Source: Erysipelotrichaceae bacterium
GTDB taxonomy: Bacteria > Bacillota_I > Bacilli_A > Erysipelotrichales > Erysipelotrichaceae
DNA: 64,000 bases
Direction of reading: 5' to 3'
NCBI GenBank assembly: GCA_017550145.1
Contig: JAFZQG010000004.1
Location: 186,001 to 250,000, forward strand
Both the position numbers and the translations under genes were made by a program. The notes under the pieces were generated by a model. That model worked only from the letters and a program-made list of their open reading frames with translations. It ran no database searches and was not told where the DNA came from. This document shows, piece by piece, positions 42,476-51,101 of this stretch. Every line of letters starts with the position of its first letter. Position 1 is the first letter of the stretch.

Positions 42476-44128
42476 CTACTCTTTATTATCGGGTCCCTTA
42501 TATTCGAATGCCAGCATGGTCAGGTCATCGAACTGATCGGCTTCACCCACAAACTTGTCGACAGAAGTTCTGACATTGTGTAAGAGTTCATTGACATCGG
42601 CTTTCGGATTACTGTTGAGAGCTTCGAGCATTCTATCGGTTCCGTAGAGTTCCTTATTGGCATCAGTAGCCTCTGGAACACCATCGGTATAGACGAAGAC
42701 GGTATCGCCCGGATTGAGTTCGAATTCATGCTGCTTGAAGCGCATGCCTTCCATCGTTCCGACGATCGGTGAGTGCGGATAGACAACCAGTTCGAAGCTG
42801 CCGTCCTTACGACGGAGAGCCGGATGTTCATGTCCGCCATTGGCGGCAAGACCCTTGCCGGTCGTGATATCTAAGATCGCAAACCAGACGGTAACGAAGA
42901 GTTCGGCTTCGTTTCCTTCGCACAGCTGATTGTTGACATCTTCCAGTATTTCGGATGGCGTACCGCCCATCATGGCTCTGTTTTTGATCAAGGTCTTGGA
43001 AATGACCATGAACAAGGCAGCCGGAACACCTTTACCGGAAACGTCGGCCATGACTAAGCCGATGTGCTTGTCATCGATCATGAAGAAGTCATAGAAGTCA
43101 CCGCCGACTTCCTTAGCCGGATCCATGGAAGCGAAAATATCGAATTCATCTCTTTCCGGGAAAGCCGGGAAGATTCTCGGTAACATGTCGGCCTGGATGT
43201 TCTTGGCAACATTAAGTTCGGCACCGATCCTTTCTTTTTCTTTGGTAACAGAAAGCAGATCGGTCATATATTTCTTCATCGAAGTGAAGGTATCAGTCAG
43301 CGCAATGGATAAGACTTCCATTTCATCGTTGGTCGAGATCTGCGGATCGATGAATTTAAGCTGATTCGGATCATCGGTATTCTTATAGCTTTCGACAAAG
43401 CTGACGGAAGTATTCTCCAGAGACTTGATCGGTTTAACGACACGATTCTGTAACCAGGAGTAGAGAATCGATAAGGCGACAGCGGAAATGACTGCTATTT
43501 CAAGTATGAGTAAAGACAGGTATTTAAAGAAGACATTCTGAATCTCGCTCATGGAGATATCGATAGCCAGTACTGAAACTGGCTTGCCGGCTTTGTTTTT
43601 AATAGGCATGACACCGGTATAGTCGTAACCGAATTCGGTCTTGTTGGTGAAATAGGTAACATCATCAGCGTTCATCGCATCAAGATAGCGTCCCGCAACT
43701 TCGGCTGAATAGTCTGTTCCGGTCAGTCTTCCGAGTGTGACGGAATAGAATTCGATATCCGTAGCTTTTTCTTCGGCGGTAATACCGGCCATGACGTCCA
43801 TCATGTTGTCGGACTCGTTGGTATTGAGAGGTTTGACGACATAGATATATTCGATATCGTAGTTCTCTTTGATCGTATTCAGGAAATCCTGAGCTTCTTC
43901 GAATGATTCCGATTTGGTCTTGGTTTCGATACATTTGGCCAGATCATCACCATCGATCTTGGTCATTGCCAGCTGCAGAGCATCACGCAGGTATGTCTGA
44001 TACTTATCAATGGTTCCGTTATAGTAGGTCTGGAAGCCCAGAGCACCCATGAATAAGCAGATCATCAGGATAAATGATGCACTGCCTATCAGTAAGGTCT
44101 TTCCGATTGATTTTCTTTTTTCGTTCAT
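42476..44128 (-). CDS. Membrane PP2C/SpoIIE-type serine phosphatase with sensor
   Basis: The 550-residue protein has an N-terminal helix (~12-32), an extracytoplasmic Cache-like sensor (~35-185), a second helix (~187-210), a HAMP-like segment, a short coiled coil, and a SpoIIE/RsbU phosphatase domain with EVGGDFYD, MADVSGKGVPAAL and TDGVPEA. Such enzymes dephosphorylate anti-sigma antagonist-type proteins to release a sigma factor or control another partner. No partner is nearby. Its start overlaps the stop of the MFS-fusion gene by four bases, so the two are coupled. Confidence 0.9.
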   Translation of the reverse strand: MNEKRKSIGKTLLIGSASFILMICLFMGALGFQTYYNGTIDKYQTYLRDALQLAMTKIDGDDLAKCIETKTKSESFEEAQDFLNTIKENYDIEYIYVVKPLNTNESDNMMDVMAGITAEEKATDIEFYSVTLGRLTGTDYSAEVAGRYLDAMNADDVTYFTNKTEFGYDYTGVMPIKNKAGKPVSVLAIDISMSEIQNVFFKYLSLLILEIAVISAVALSILYSWLQNRVVKPIKSLENTSVSFVESYKNTDDPNQLKFIDPQISTNDEMEVLSIALTDTFTSMKKYMTDLLSVTKEKERIGAELNVAKNIQADMLPRIFPAFPERDEFDIFASMDPAKEVGGDFYDFFMIDDKHIGLVMADVSGKGVPAALFMVISKTLIKNRAMMGGTPSEILEDVNNQLCEGNEAELFVTVWFAILDITTGKGLAANGGHEHPALRRKDGSFELVVYPHSPIVGTMEGMRFKQHEFELNPGDTVFVYTDGVPEATDANKELYGTDRMLEALNSNPKADVNELLHNVRTSVDKFVGEADQFDDLTMLAFEYKGPDNKE

Positions 44129-47040
44129 TTCTGATTAAGTTCCTTTCCATTGAATATGAAGTGCGTTATCGACAGTGCTCCGATGAAAGTCAGGAAGCCA
44201 AAGGTTACTGATTGAGCAGCACCGATCAGACGGCCGAACACGATAGGACCGAGTGATTCGCCGATATTTTCCGAGAAGTTGTACAGACCCATGGCCTTGT
44301 CTTCACCATAGTCCTGGGTGGCCTTGCGGTTAAGGAAGTAAGTCTGATGACTCGGCTTGCCAAAGGATGCACCGACACCCAGAATTACCAGAGCTATCAG
44401 CAGGCTGACGACCGTACCGTTGATGGTAAAGAAGCCGACCGCAAAGATATTAAGCGCAATAGCCAGATAGATCGAGTAGTTGCCCAGAGACTTCTGAGTC
44501 TGGTTGCACAGGTAGTCTGAGAGCATGACTGCCACTTCGGAATACAGCATCAGAAACAGCGAGACGATCGTTTCATTATAGCCGATCTCTTCACAGAAGA
44601 TCGGTACGAAATAGAAGACGAAGCTGTTGAAGATGATATACGGATTCTGGATCATTACGATGAAGGTCCAGATGGATTTGTGTTTAATGAATTCGAATAC
44701 TGACAGAGATTTATTATCGGCGCTTTCCAGATTGACGGACTTGGTTGATTCTTCAAGTTTTGAAGACAGTCTGGCTCCGAAGAATAAGAGGAAGAGCCAG
44801 GTCAGGGCAACAACCAGGAAGACATATCTCTGTCCGATTCCGGTAGCTAAGAGACCGCCCAGGATCATACCGAAGTTGATTCCGGATAAGGATGCGGCAT
44901 TATAGGAAGTCAGGCCATTCTGACGGTCCTCATCGTTTTCCAGATATGTGATGACCACATAGATCGCATTGGAGATCAGACCGACACCGATACCGTCAAG
45001 GAAGAGTCCAATTATTACGGAAGCATAACCTGGCAAGAAAGCCATCAGCGCATTGCCGCACATGGACAGGAAGGTCGCGATCATGAAGACTTTCCTAATG
45101 CCGATCTTTCGAACAGCCTGCGCACAGAACAGCGACATGATACCCATGACGAAGATATTGACGGTCATCGGTAATGAAGCTAATAAAGTTCTGTTTACTT
45201 CCGCAAAGGCCTCACATCTTCTTAAGATATAGACCGGCAGGAAGGAAGATACCAGGTTAAAGGTCGCAAAGACCATGAAGATCAGGATTCTGAACATATG
45301 AATCGGAACAGCCTTATTTCCGACTTCTTCTTTTCTCTTGAGATAAGCGGCAGAGTTGCTGAAGAAGGAAATGATTTCACCCGATACGATCCAGATCAGC
45401 AAGACGATGATGACGATCGAAAGCAGAACCCGCTTCTGCATGCCGGAGATCATCTCTTCGACGACGAACGTATCCGCACCGACCGCAATGGCCGCATAGA
45501 CCTTGCCACGGTAATCGGCGACCGGAACCTTTACGGAGAGATAGGTACCGGAAACATCGGCGACCGCATCGTTCCAGACATCTTCACCGGTAGTATAGAC
45601 TCTGTAGACTTCTTCCGTTTCGATCTCATCAAGTGGGAAGTAAGTACCGATCGACTGGTCAAGATAGGCTACTGCGTAACCGAACTCTTCGCTTTCATCA
45701 AGTCGAAGGATGTTACAGTAGGTGGTTTTATAGAAATCGATGGTAAGCGGGAAATTGTTTTCCATCGTTGTGCACAGATTCTTGTAGGCTTCGCTTTCAA
45801 AATCGGCACAGGTATTGATCGCATCCAGCTCTTCTTCAGAGATACTGGAGGCTACGACCACGGCTGTGGATTCCAGCTGTTCCTTGATCTTTTCTCTGTA
45901 AAGGTTTCGGAAAGAACTAAGAAGCAGAATGGAAATGGCAATACATACTAAAGCGACAGCTAATACGACCAGAGCTGAAATAATGGTGGTCTGATTATGA
46001 GTGTTATGTAAGAAGATGATGATGAATCTGAATGCGATGATCAGGGCCAATACTGCACCGACAGCGCAGAAGCCTAAGAAGGCATACTGCATCTTTACTT
46101 CATCTTCATCTTTGTTTAAAGTCAGGAAACTCTTTTCTTCTTCGCCGGAGACCTTAAGACCGTCTTCATCCACTCTCAGCATATCCTTTCCGTCATTGGA
46201 GAAAGATACGGTCTGGGAGCTGGTGTCACAGACATAGATACTCTTCTGATTCTCCGTATCGGCTTTGACGATGACACCGTGGCGGACATCGGTAAAATAG
46301 ACTTCTCCGTTATTTACCGCAACTCTGAACGGAACACGGTTTTCCTTTTCTTCCCAGGAAGCGTCATAAACCAGAGTCGGATTACGCGGATCATCAAATC
46401 TTTCGATCTTGCCGTTCTTGTTCATGACGACAGGAACGCTTCCGTCAAAGACGACGTCACTTACCGCATTAAACGCATTCGGATAGGCGATTCTTGTCTC
46501 GTTATTAATACCATCCGCAAGCTCATGGAAAACGATGGCATCATCTTTGGTTTCCGCAAAATAGAAACTTCCTTCATATTCGCATAAACCGTAGAAGCGG
46601 TGTTTATTGGTTACCTTGAACGAATAGTCATTCTGAAAGATTGTATCAAGATAGTTTCCTTTTAAGTCAAAACGGGCAATCACTTCTCTGCTTAAGATCA
46701 TGCCGTCCCATTCGGAAGCGGAAATATAGAAGTAATCATCTGCCGCATACATGTCGTCGACATAAAGCATACTTTCACCGTTATCGGACAGATCATACGT
46801 TGATAAGAGAATATCGCTGTCATCGTTGAAGGAAAGAACTCTGGAGTGTCCGTCATCGATCACGTAATAGACGCCGTTGTTTTCTCTGGCGATATAGCCT
46901 AAGGAGATATCGGAAGTCTTGTTTATGGCATCCGAAAAGCTCATTCTGATGTTGAAGGCCAGATATGATAAAACACATAAGGTGATCAGCATTATCAGAT
47001 CGGCAGAGCGGAATTTTTCTGAGAGAAAGAATTTTTTCAT
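44125..47040 (-). CDS. Sensor-MFS fusion: propeller-like, Cache-like and MFS domains
   Basis: This 971-residue protein has one N-terminal helix, an extracytoplasmic region (~35-310) with repeated strand-turn units like a beta-propeller, two helices, a second extracytoplasmic Cache-like domain (~375-540), another helix, and then a complete-looking MFS domain (~590-965) with RKIGIRKVFMIATFLS-type loop motifs. MFS transporters are normally ~400 residues with no sensors, so transport or the MFS fold used as a receptor is likely signal-gated. It is the second gene of a three-gene operon with an unknown protein and a PP2C phosphatase. Confidence 0.85.
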   Translation of the reverse strand: MKKFFLSEKFRSADLIMLITLCVLSYLAFNIRMSFSDAINKTSDISLGYIARENNGVYYVIDDGHSRVLSFNDDSDILLSTYDLSDNGESMLYVDDMYAADDYFYISASEWDGMILSREVIARFDLKGNYLDTIFQNDYSFKVTNKHRFYGLCEYEGSFYFAETKDDAIVFHELADGINNETRIAYPNAFNAVSDVVFDGSVPVVMNKNGKIERFDDPRNPTLVYDASWEEKENRVPFRVAVNNGEVYFTDVRHGVIVKADTENQKSIYVCDTSSQTVSFSNDGKDMLRVDEDGLKVSGEEEKSFLTLNKDEDEVKMQYAFLGFCAVGAVLALIIAFRFIIIFLHNTHNQTTIISALVVLAVALVCIAISILLLSSFRNLYREKIKEQLESTAVVVASSISEEELDAINTCADFESEAYKNLCTTMENNFPLTIDFYKTTYCNILRLDESEEFGYAVAYLDQSIGTYFPLDEIETEEVYRVYTTGEDVWNDAVADVSGTYLSVKVPVADYRGKVYAAIAVGADTFVVEEMISGMQKRVLLSIVIIVLLIWIVSGEIISFFSNSAAYLKRKEEVGNKAVPIHMFRILIFMVFATFNLVSSFLPVYILRRCEAFAEVNRTLLASLPMTVNIFVMGIMSLFCAQAVRKIGIRKVFMIATFLSMCGNALMAFLPGYASVIIGLFLDGIGVGLISNAIYVVITYLENDEDRQNGLTSYNAASLSGINFGMILGGLLATGIGQRYVFLVVALTWLFLLFFGARLSSKLEESTKSVNLESADNKSLSVFEFIKHKSIWTFIVMIQNPYIIFNSFVFYFVPIFCEEIGYNETIVSLFLMLYSEVAVMLSDYLCNQTQKSLGNYSIYLAIALNIFAVGFFTINGTVVSLLIALVILGVGASFGKPSHQTYFLNRKATQDYGEDKAMGLYNFSENIGESLGPIVFGRLIGAAQSVTFGFLTFIGALSITHFIFNGKELNQK

Positions 47041-47043
47041 ATA

Positions 47044-48174
47044 TTACTCCAGTTCTGATTTATAGTTACCGTATTCCTTGTATTCTAATGGCGCACAGTA
47101 TAAGGTGTTTATGCCATCATCGGATAGAAGTTCCGGAAACAGGATGCAGCCTAAGGTCAGGTTCTTGTGAGCCTTGCGGCACTTACGGTAGGAATCGGTC
47201 TCATCCATACTGTTTACTTCAAGGATGAATTCCGAGTCATAGATATAGAAAGGCAAAGCCGGCATCGAGATGTAGTCTTTGATCGATTCCAGCTTGGCCG
47301 GATTATTAGTCAGAGAACGTAAGACCTTGTTTCTTTCGATGTAAGGCTTTCTCTTTTCCTCGAAGATCTCAATCATCTTCTCATCTCTGCCATGTACAAG
47401 ACTCATATTCTCCATCTGGAATTTCGCCTTGAGGATATAGATCAGTTCGATATACATATCGGTGATCTTATACAGGATCTCATCAAATTCAGCCAGGTAT
47501 TTTTTCTGACTTTCTTCATCTAAAGGTTTTAAAGAATACAGAAGATATTTACGGTAGGACATATCCGGTAAGGTCATGACCAGGTGAACATTTAAAGCAG
47601 CCGCTACCGCAAAAGGGAAAAAGACATGGAGGTATTCCTGATAAGTTAAACCGGTTTTATGGTTTACGAAGGATATGTTTTTGATCTCTGAAGCATTGAC
47701 CTCAATAAATGATGCCAGATCACCGTCGCTCTGGGCATAATCCGTTTTATTAAGATTGTTGTATTTCTTGCCGGTGGAATAATCAAAATCGGTTTCCGAA
47801 CCATCATTAAGTGTAATGATGCAGTCTACTTCGTGTTCACCGAAAAGACATGGTCCGCCTTCAACGGCAACTTTATCACGGTTGACTCTGATGGCTTCTT
47901 CGATCGCTTCCAGGTTTTCGCCATAGAAAGGGAAGAAATCCTTGTGACGGAAATTGATGTTTTGAAGATCAGGCAGGATCTCTTTCAGCATTTCAAAATC
48001 AAAGAGATCAGCGGAATTCTTGAAACGCAGGATGCCGTTTTCTTCGTTAGGAATTTCATAAAAATCTCCAGAGGCGATCTTGAAATCCAGCATGCGCGGA
48101 TTGCAGTCTTTATAGACGGTGTCTTCCAGGGCAACGCCGCGGTTTTCCAGCAGCCCTCTGACGGTATAGAACAT
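47044..48174 (-). CDS. Cytoplasmic protein of unknown function heading sensor operon
   Basis: The 376-residue product has no signal peptide or clear membrane helix. It is acidic, with a DGSETDFDYSTGKKY loop and a helical C-terminal half. I recognise no family. Three bases separate its stop from the start of the sensor-MFS gene, so it is the first gene of the operon. GGAGGAT precedes the ATG. Role presumably tied to the downstream sensor and phosphatase. Confidence 0.75.
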   Translation of the reverse strand: MFYTVRGLLENRGVALEDTVYKDCNPRMLDFKIASGDFYEIPNEENGILRFKNSADLFDFEMLKEILPDLQNINFRHKDFFPFYGENLEAIEEAIRVNRDKVAVEGGPCLFGEHEVDCIITLNDGSETDFDYSTGKKYNNLNKTDYAQSDGDLASFIEVNASEIKNISFVNHKTGLTYQEYLHVFFPFAVAAALNVHLVMTLPDMSYRKYLLYSLKPLDEESQKKYLAEFDEILYKITDMYIELIYILKAKFQMENMSLVHGRDEKMIEIFEEKRKPYIERNKVLRSLTNNPAKLESIKDYISMPALPFYIYDSEFILEVNSMDETDSYRKCRKAHKNLTLGCILFPELLSDDGINTLYCAPLEYKEYGNYKSELE

Positions 48175-48251
48175 TAAAAAATCCTCCGATATAAATATCT
48201 GTTAATAATATTTTACTATATTTAAACCTATATATTAGTAAAACAGAGGAG

Positions 48252-48274
48252 TGTTATCGTAAATCGGGATAACA
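48252..48274. promoter_or_regulatory. Inverted repeat between divergent sensor operon and HAD gene
   Basis: A 7-bp inverted repeat (tgttatc/gataaca) lies upstream of a TATAAT (48283-48288) facing the HAD gene. It could regulate either direction. Confidence 0.4.
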
Positions 48275-48316
48275 AAGAAGGCTATAATAAAACTGAACAA
48301 GACAGGAGGATTTCTC

Positions 48317-49138
48317 ATGTATCGGGTATTGGCGTGCGATCTGGACGGCACTTTATTAAAAGATGATAAGTCTATCTCTGAAAAAACGATCAAAGCTCTG
48401 GAAAGAATAAGCGATGAAGGTGTGATCTTTTTACCTTCAACAGGCAGGACCCATAAAGAACTGCCACCGGCCTTGAAAGATCTGCCGTTTATTCATTATG
48501 CTCTGTGCTGCAACGGCGGTTCGGTTTTCAATTACATTGAAGACCGATACATCTATGAAGATGTCATACCTTATGAGCTGGCCCTTGAAGTACTGGAATA
48601 TGTGAAGAACTTACCGGTATATGAAACAGTCGTGGTCAACGGCAGCCGTATCGTCAAAGGCGATGAGAATGACGAGATCTGTGAATACATAAAGAAAGTC
48701 GCAGTTAAAGGAATCGTATTCAATTTCACCGGAGCCTATGATGTAAAGAAAGCCTTTGCGGAAAAACACATGGATGCCCAGAAATTCCTTCTGTATCTGG
48801 CTGAAGGAGCAGACAGAGACGAAGTCATAAATGATCTGAGTGCACGATTTCCTCAACTGGAAGTATCTTCTTCGGGTCCTTTATTTATCGAAGTAAACAT
48901 CAAAGGTGTCGATAAGGGAAAAGCTTTAGTCAAGTTCTGTGAACTGATGAATATCCCGATCGAAGAGAGTATCGCTTTCGGTGATGCGGCAAACGATATA
49001 AGCATGCTGAAGGCGGCAGGCAAGGCAGTCGTCATGGAAAACGGTACAGAAGAAACCAAGAAGTATGCGGATCTGATCTGTCCATCAAATAATGATGACG
49101 GTGTCAGAAAGGTCATCGAAGAACTTTGGAAAGTTTAA
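48317..49138 (+). CDS. Cof-type HAD-IIB phosphatase
   Basis: The 273-residue cytoplasmic enzyme has the HAD motifs ACDLDGTLL (nucleophile Asp), LPSTGR, the conserved Lys region near KGKALV and FGDAANDISML. The C2B cap makes it a Cof/YwpJ-type sugar-phosphate or cofactor phosphatase with a broad substrate range. ACAGGAGG gives the start. Its stop codon overlaps the -35 region of the following leader-peptide promoter. Confidence 0.93.
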   Translation: MYRVLACDLDGTLLKDDKSISEKTIKALERISDEGVIFLPSTGRTHKELPPALKDLPFIHYALCCNGGSVFNYIEDRYIYEDVIPYELALEVLEYVKNLPVYETVVVNGSRIVKGDENDEICEYIKKVAVKGIVFNFTGAYDVKKAFAEKHMDAQKFLLYLAEGADRDEVINDLSARFPQLEVSSSGPLFIEVNIKGVDKGKALVKFCELMNIPIEESIAFGDAANDISMLKAAGKAVVMENGTEETKKYADLICPSNNDDGVRKVIEELWKV

Positions 49139-49168
49139 TTGCCGTGTCATAAGACACATTCGTATAAT
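49135..49168 (+). promoter_or_regulatory. Leader-peptide promoter P1
   Basis: TTAATTGCC (49135-49143), a 17-base spacer containing the inverted repeat gtgtc-ataa-gacac, then CGTATAAT (49161-49168). The same elements with the same spacing, and with the same distance to ribosome site and ATG, occur on the other strand before leader peptide 5. Confidence 0.8.
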
Positions 49169-49190
49169 AATTAAAAGAAGGGAACAAACA

Positions 49191-49424
49191 ATGAAGAAGG
49201 AAAGAATAGCGTTTGATTATGATGATCTGGAAAAGGTTACCGGAGGAGTTGAATTCGTAGTTGATTCAAAAGAAATAATTAAAGATGGTACTAAATGTCC
49301 GAACTGTCAAGGTAATACACAAAAAGTCATTTATTACGGACATGTGGGACCATTTTCGTCTGAAAAATACCATTATGAATGTATTTCCGGCTGCGGATGG
49401 GCAGGCTTACCGAACTTATATTAA
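49191..49424 (+). CDS. Double-glycine leader peptide 3, zinc-ribbon-like (77 aa)
   Basis: The leader FDYDDLEKVTGG is followed by a 60-residue core with CPNCQ and CISGCGW, which would form one zinc ribbon or two disulphides, similar in layout to peptide 2. ATG 49191 is chosen for GAAGGG upstream; an earlier in-frame ATG lies inside the HAD gene. It has its own promoter (P1) and terminator. Predicted to be exported by a C39-peptidase ABC transporter encoded outside the window. Confidence 0.78.
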   Translation: MKKERIAFDYDDLEKVTGGVEFVVDSKEIIKDGTKCPNCQGNTQKVIYYGHVGPFSSEKYHYECISGCGWAGLPNLY

Positions 49425-49439
49425 TAACGAAGACAAAAT

Positions 49440-49475
49440 AAAAAGCTATACTCTGATGAATATAGCTTTTTCTTT
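49440..49475. terminator. Bidirectional terminator between peptide 3 and peptide 4
   Basis: An 11-bp stem (aaaaagctata/tatagcttttt) with a ten-base loop and T tract lies in the 60-base gap between convergent genes. Confidence 0.9.
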
Positions 49476-49484
49476 GGTTTGAGA

Positions 49485-49826
49485 TTAACCTTTCTTGCCT
49501 TTGCCGCCGATTACCCTGTTTTCATTGACGGTATGGCTCAGACGGTTAGAGCCCGGAACGTTGTTTTTGTTGGAATTACGGGTCAGATTGGAAGATTCCA
49601 TGATGCCCGAATTGCCCATGACCTTATCGGCCAGTGAATTGATATCGGTCAGATCATTAATTCTGCCGAAAGCATTGAGCTTGCCTAAGCCGCCGTTGCC
49701 GGCGAGACCTTCCGCAGAACCCGGAATGATCGTACGGGTAAAGCCATTGAAAGAAGCCGCAACGCCGCCGCTTACATCATCCAATGATTCGTCTTTCAGG
49801 GCTTTATTCTTAAGTTCTTTTTTCAT
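49485..49826 (-). CDS. Double-glycine leader peptide 4, Gly/Asn-rich (113 aa)
   Basis: The leader LKDESLDDVSGG is followed by a core rich in Gly, Asn, Ser and small hydrophobics, without Cys, ending KGKKG. This looks like an extended or modified secreted peptide rather than a globular domain. AAAGGA precedes the start. It follows peptide 5 after three bases and shares its promoter P2. Confidence 0.75.
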   Translation of the reverse strand: MKKELKNKALKDESLDDVSGGVAASFNGFTRTIIPGSAEGLAGNGGLGKLNAFGRINDLTDINSLADKVMGNSGIMESSNLTRNSNKNNVPGSNRLSHTVNENRVIGGKGKKG

Positions 49827-49829
49827 TTT

Positions 49830-50117
49830 CTATTGTCCTTTATTCCAGTTTTCTCTGATATAGGCTTCAACAGCTGAATCATTATTGATCTTATTTAACA
49901 GTGTAATGATTTCCGGAGAGAACTGAGCTACATCGGTTCTGAGTGCAGCGATTGCTTCATCGGCAGTCTGATAATATTTACGCAGTGTAGGCATTATTCT
50001 GTCCAGTGCAATTCTGAAAGTATAGGAAAGTGTAACTTCGAGATATTCCTCGGCTCCGCCGCTTACGTTTTCCAGACTCTGATCATCAAGGGCACAGTTA
50101 TTTTTTAAATCTTTCAT
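49830..50117 (-). CDS. Double-glycine leader peptide 5 (95 aa)
   Basis: The leader LDDQSLENVSGG is followed by a helical, amphipathic core with no Cys (FRIALDRIMPTLRKYY and DEAIAALRTDVAQF). AGAGG lies eight bases before the ATG. It is the first gene of a two-peptide operon transcribed from P2. Leader type predicts proteolytic processing and export. Confidence 0.75.
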   Translation of the reverse strand: MKDLKNNCALDDQSLENVSGGAEEYLEVTLSYTFRIALDRIMPTLRKYYQTADEAIAALRTDVAQFSPEIITLLNKINNDSAVEAYIRENWNKGQ

Positions 50118-50139
50118 TGACTTTACCTCTCTTATAATT

Positions 50140-50173
50140 CTTATACGATATTGTGTGTTCTTATGGCAATTAA
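50140..50173 (-). promoter_or_regulatory. Leader-peptide promoter P2
   Basis: Reading the minus strand: TTAATTGCC (complement of 50165-50173), 17 bases, CGTATAAG (complement of 50140-50147), then AGAGG and ATG at 50117. It aligns without gaps to P1 over the boxes and leader, down to the start codon. Confidence 0.8.
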
Positions 50174-50240
50174 CTTTGTTTATATAATTAGTATATATTA
50201 AAATGTATAATTATTATAAATTATAAAGGATCAGGTTGAT

Positions 50241-51065
50241 ATGGTACAGATAACGAGTTTTAAAGATTTATGGAATTATTTGGGTTCGATGCCGTTTTTA
50301 AACAGCGTGATGGTTGCAGCAATCGGACTTATGTTTCTGTATGTAATAAAGCAGTTTCTGATCAAGAAAGTTGCCTATACATCCAAGGATGAGCAGCATA
50401 AGAATACTTTCTTTGGGATCATTTTCAGCATTCTGCAGTATGTGGTAGTAATAATTGCCATCGTTCTGATTCTGCAGTTCCACGGCGTGAATGTCGCAAG
50501 TATTCTGGCAGGTCTGGGACTGATGTCACTGGTCATCGGTCTGGCTTTACAGGATATGCTGAAGGATATCATTGCCGGCATCAACATCTACAACAACAAC
50601 TTCTACAAAGTCGGAGATCTGGTCAGATACAACGGCGAAGAGTGCGATGTTAAATACTTCAATGCCCGTGTAACCAAGTTCCAGTCTATTCTGACCCGTT
50701 CGACTTATACCGTGTGTAATTCTCAGATCACTGCGATCGAGAAGATCAAGGATTACAAATACATTGATTTTGCTTTCCCGTTTGATACAAAGAAAGAAAC
50801 TGTTGAAGAATGCATGGAAAGCATCTGTGAAAGAATGCGTAATGAGTGCGAACATATCAAGATCATTTATTATGACGGTATAAGCAAGATTAACGAAACG
50901 GGCGTTCTGTATGAACTTAAATACAGCTGTCCGGCTCATAAGGGCGAAGAAACATCAGATAAGCTTTCGGAAGTAGCTTATGAGGAAATGCATAAATATA
51001 AGATTGCTCCGGTTTTCAATGCCTTATATAATTCAGAAAGTTTCGCAAAGACAATGAAGAAATAA
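50241..51065 (+). CDS. MscS-family mechanosensitive channel
   Basis: The 274-residue protein has three N-terminal helices, the pore helix region GLGLMSLVIGLALQDMLKDI, and the beta domain YNNNFYKVGDLVRYNG typical of MscS. It should open under membrane tension to release solutes. AAAGGATC precedes the start. It is a single gene with its own terminator. Confidence 0.93.
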   Translation: MVQITSFKDLWNYLGSMPFLNSVMVAAIGLMFLYVIKQFLIKKVAYTSKDEQHKNTFFGIIFSILQYVVVIIAIVLILQFHGVNVASILAGLGLMSLVIGLALQDMLKDIIAGINIYNNNFYKVGDLVRYNGEECDVKYFNARVTKFQSILTRSTYTVCNSQITAIEKIKDYKYIDFAFPFDTKKETVEECMESICERMRNECEHIKIIYYDGISKINETGVLYELKYSCPAHKGEETSDKLSEVAYEEMHKYKIAPVFNALYNSESFAKTMKK

Positions 51066-51089
51066 ACGATACAGCTTTGTATCGTTTTT
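51064..51089 (+). terminator. mscS terminator
   Basis: A 10-bp stem (aaacgataca/tgtatcgttt) with a gctt loop and T tail overlaps the stop codon. Confidence 0.9.
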
Positions 51090-51101
51090 CTCTTAAACAC
51101 T

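Noticed and set aside
45298..45951. 217-codon open frame opposite the sensor-MFS gene
   Set aside because: It is fully antisense to a strongly supported gene and its residue make-up is not protein-like.
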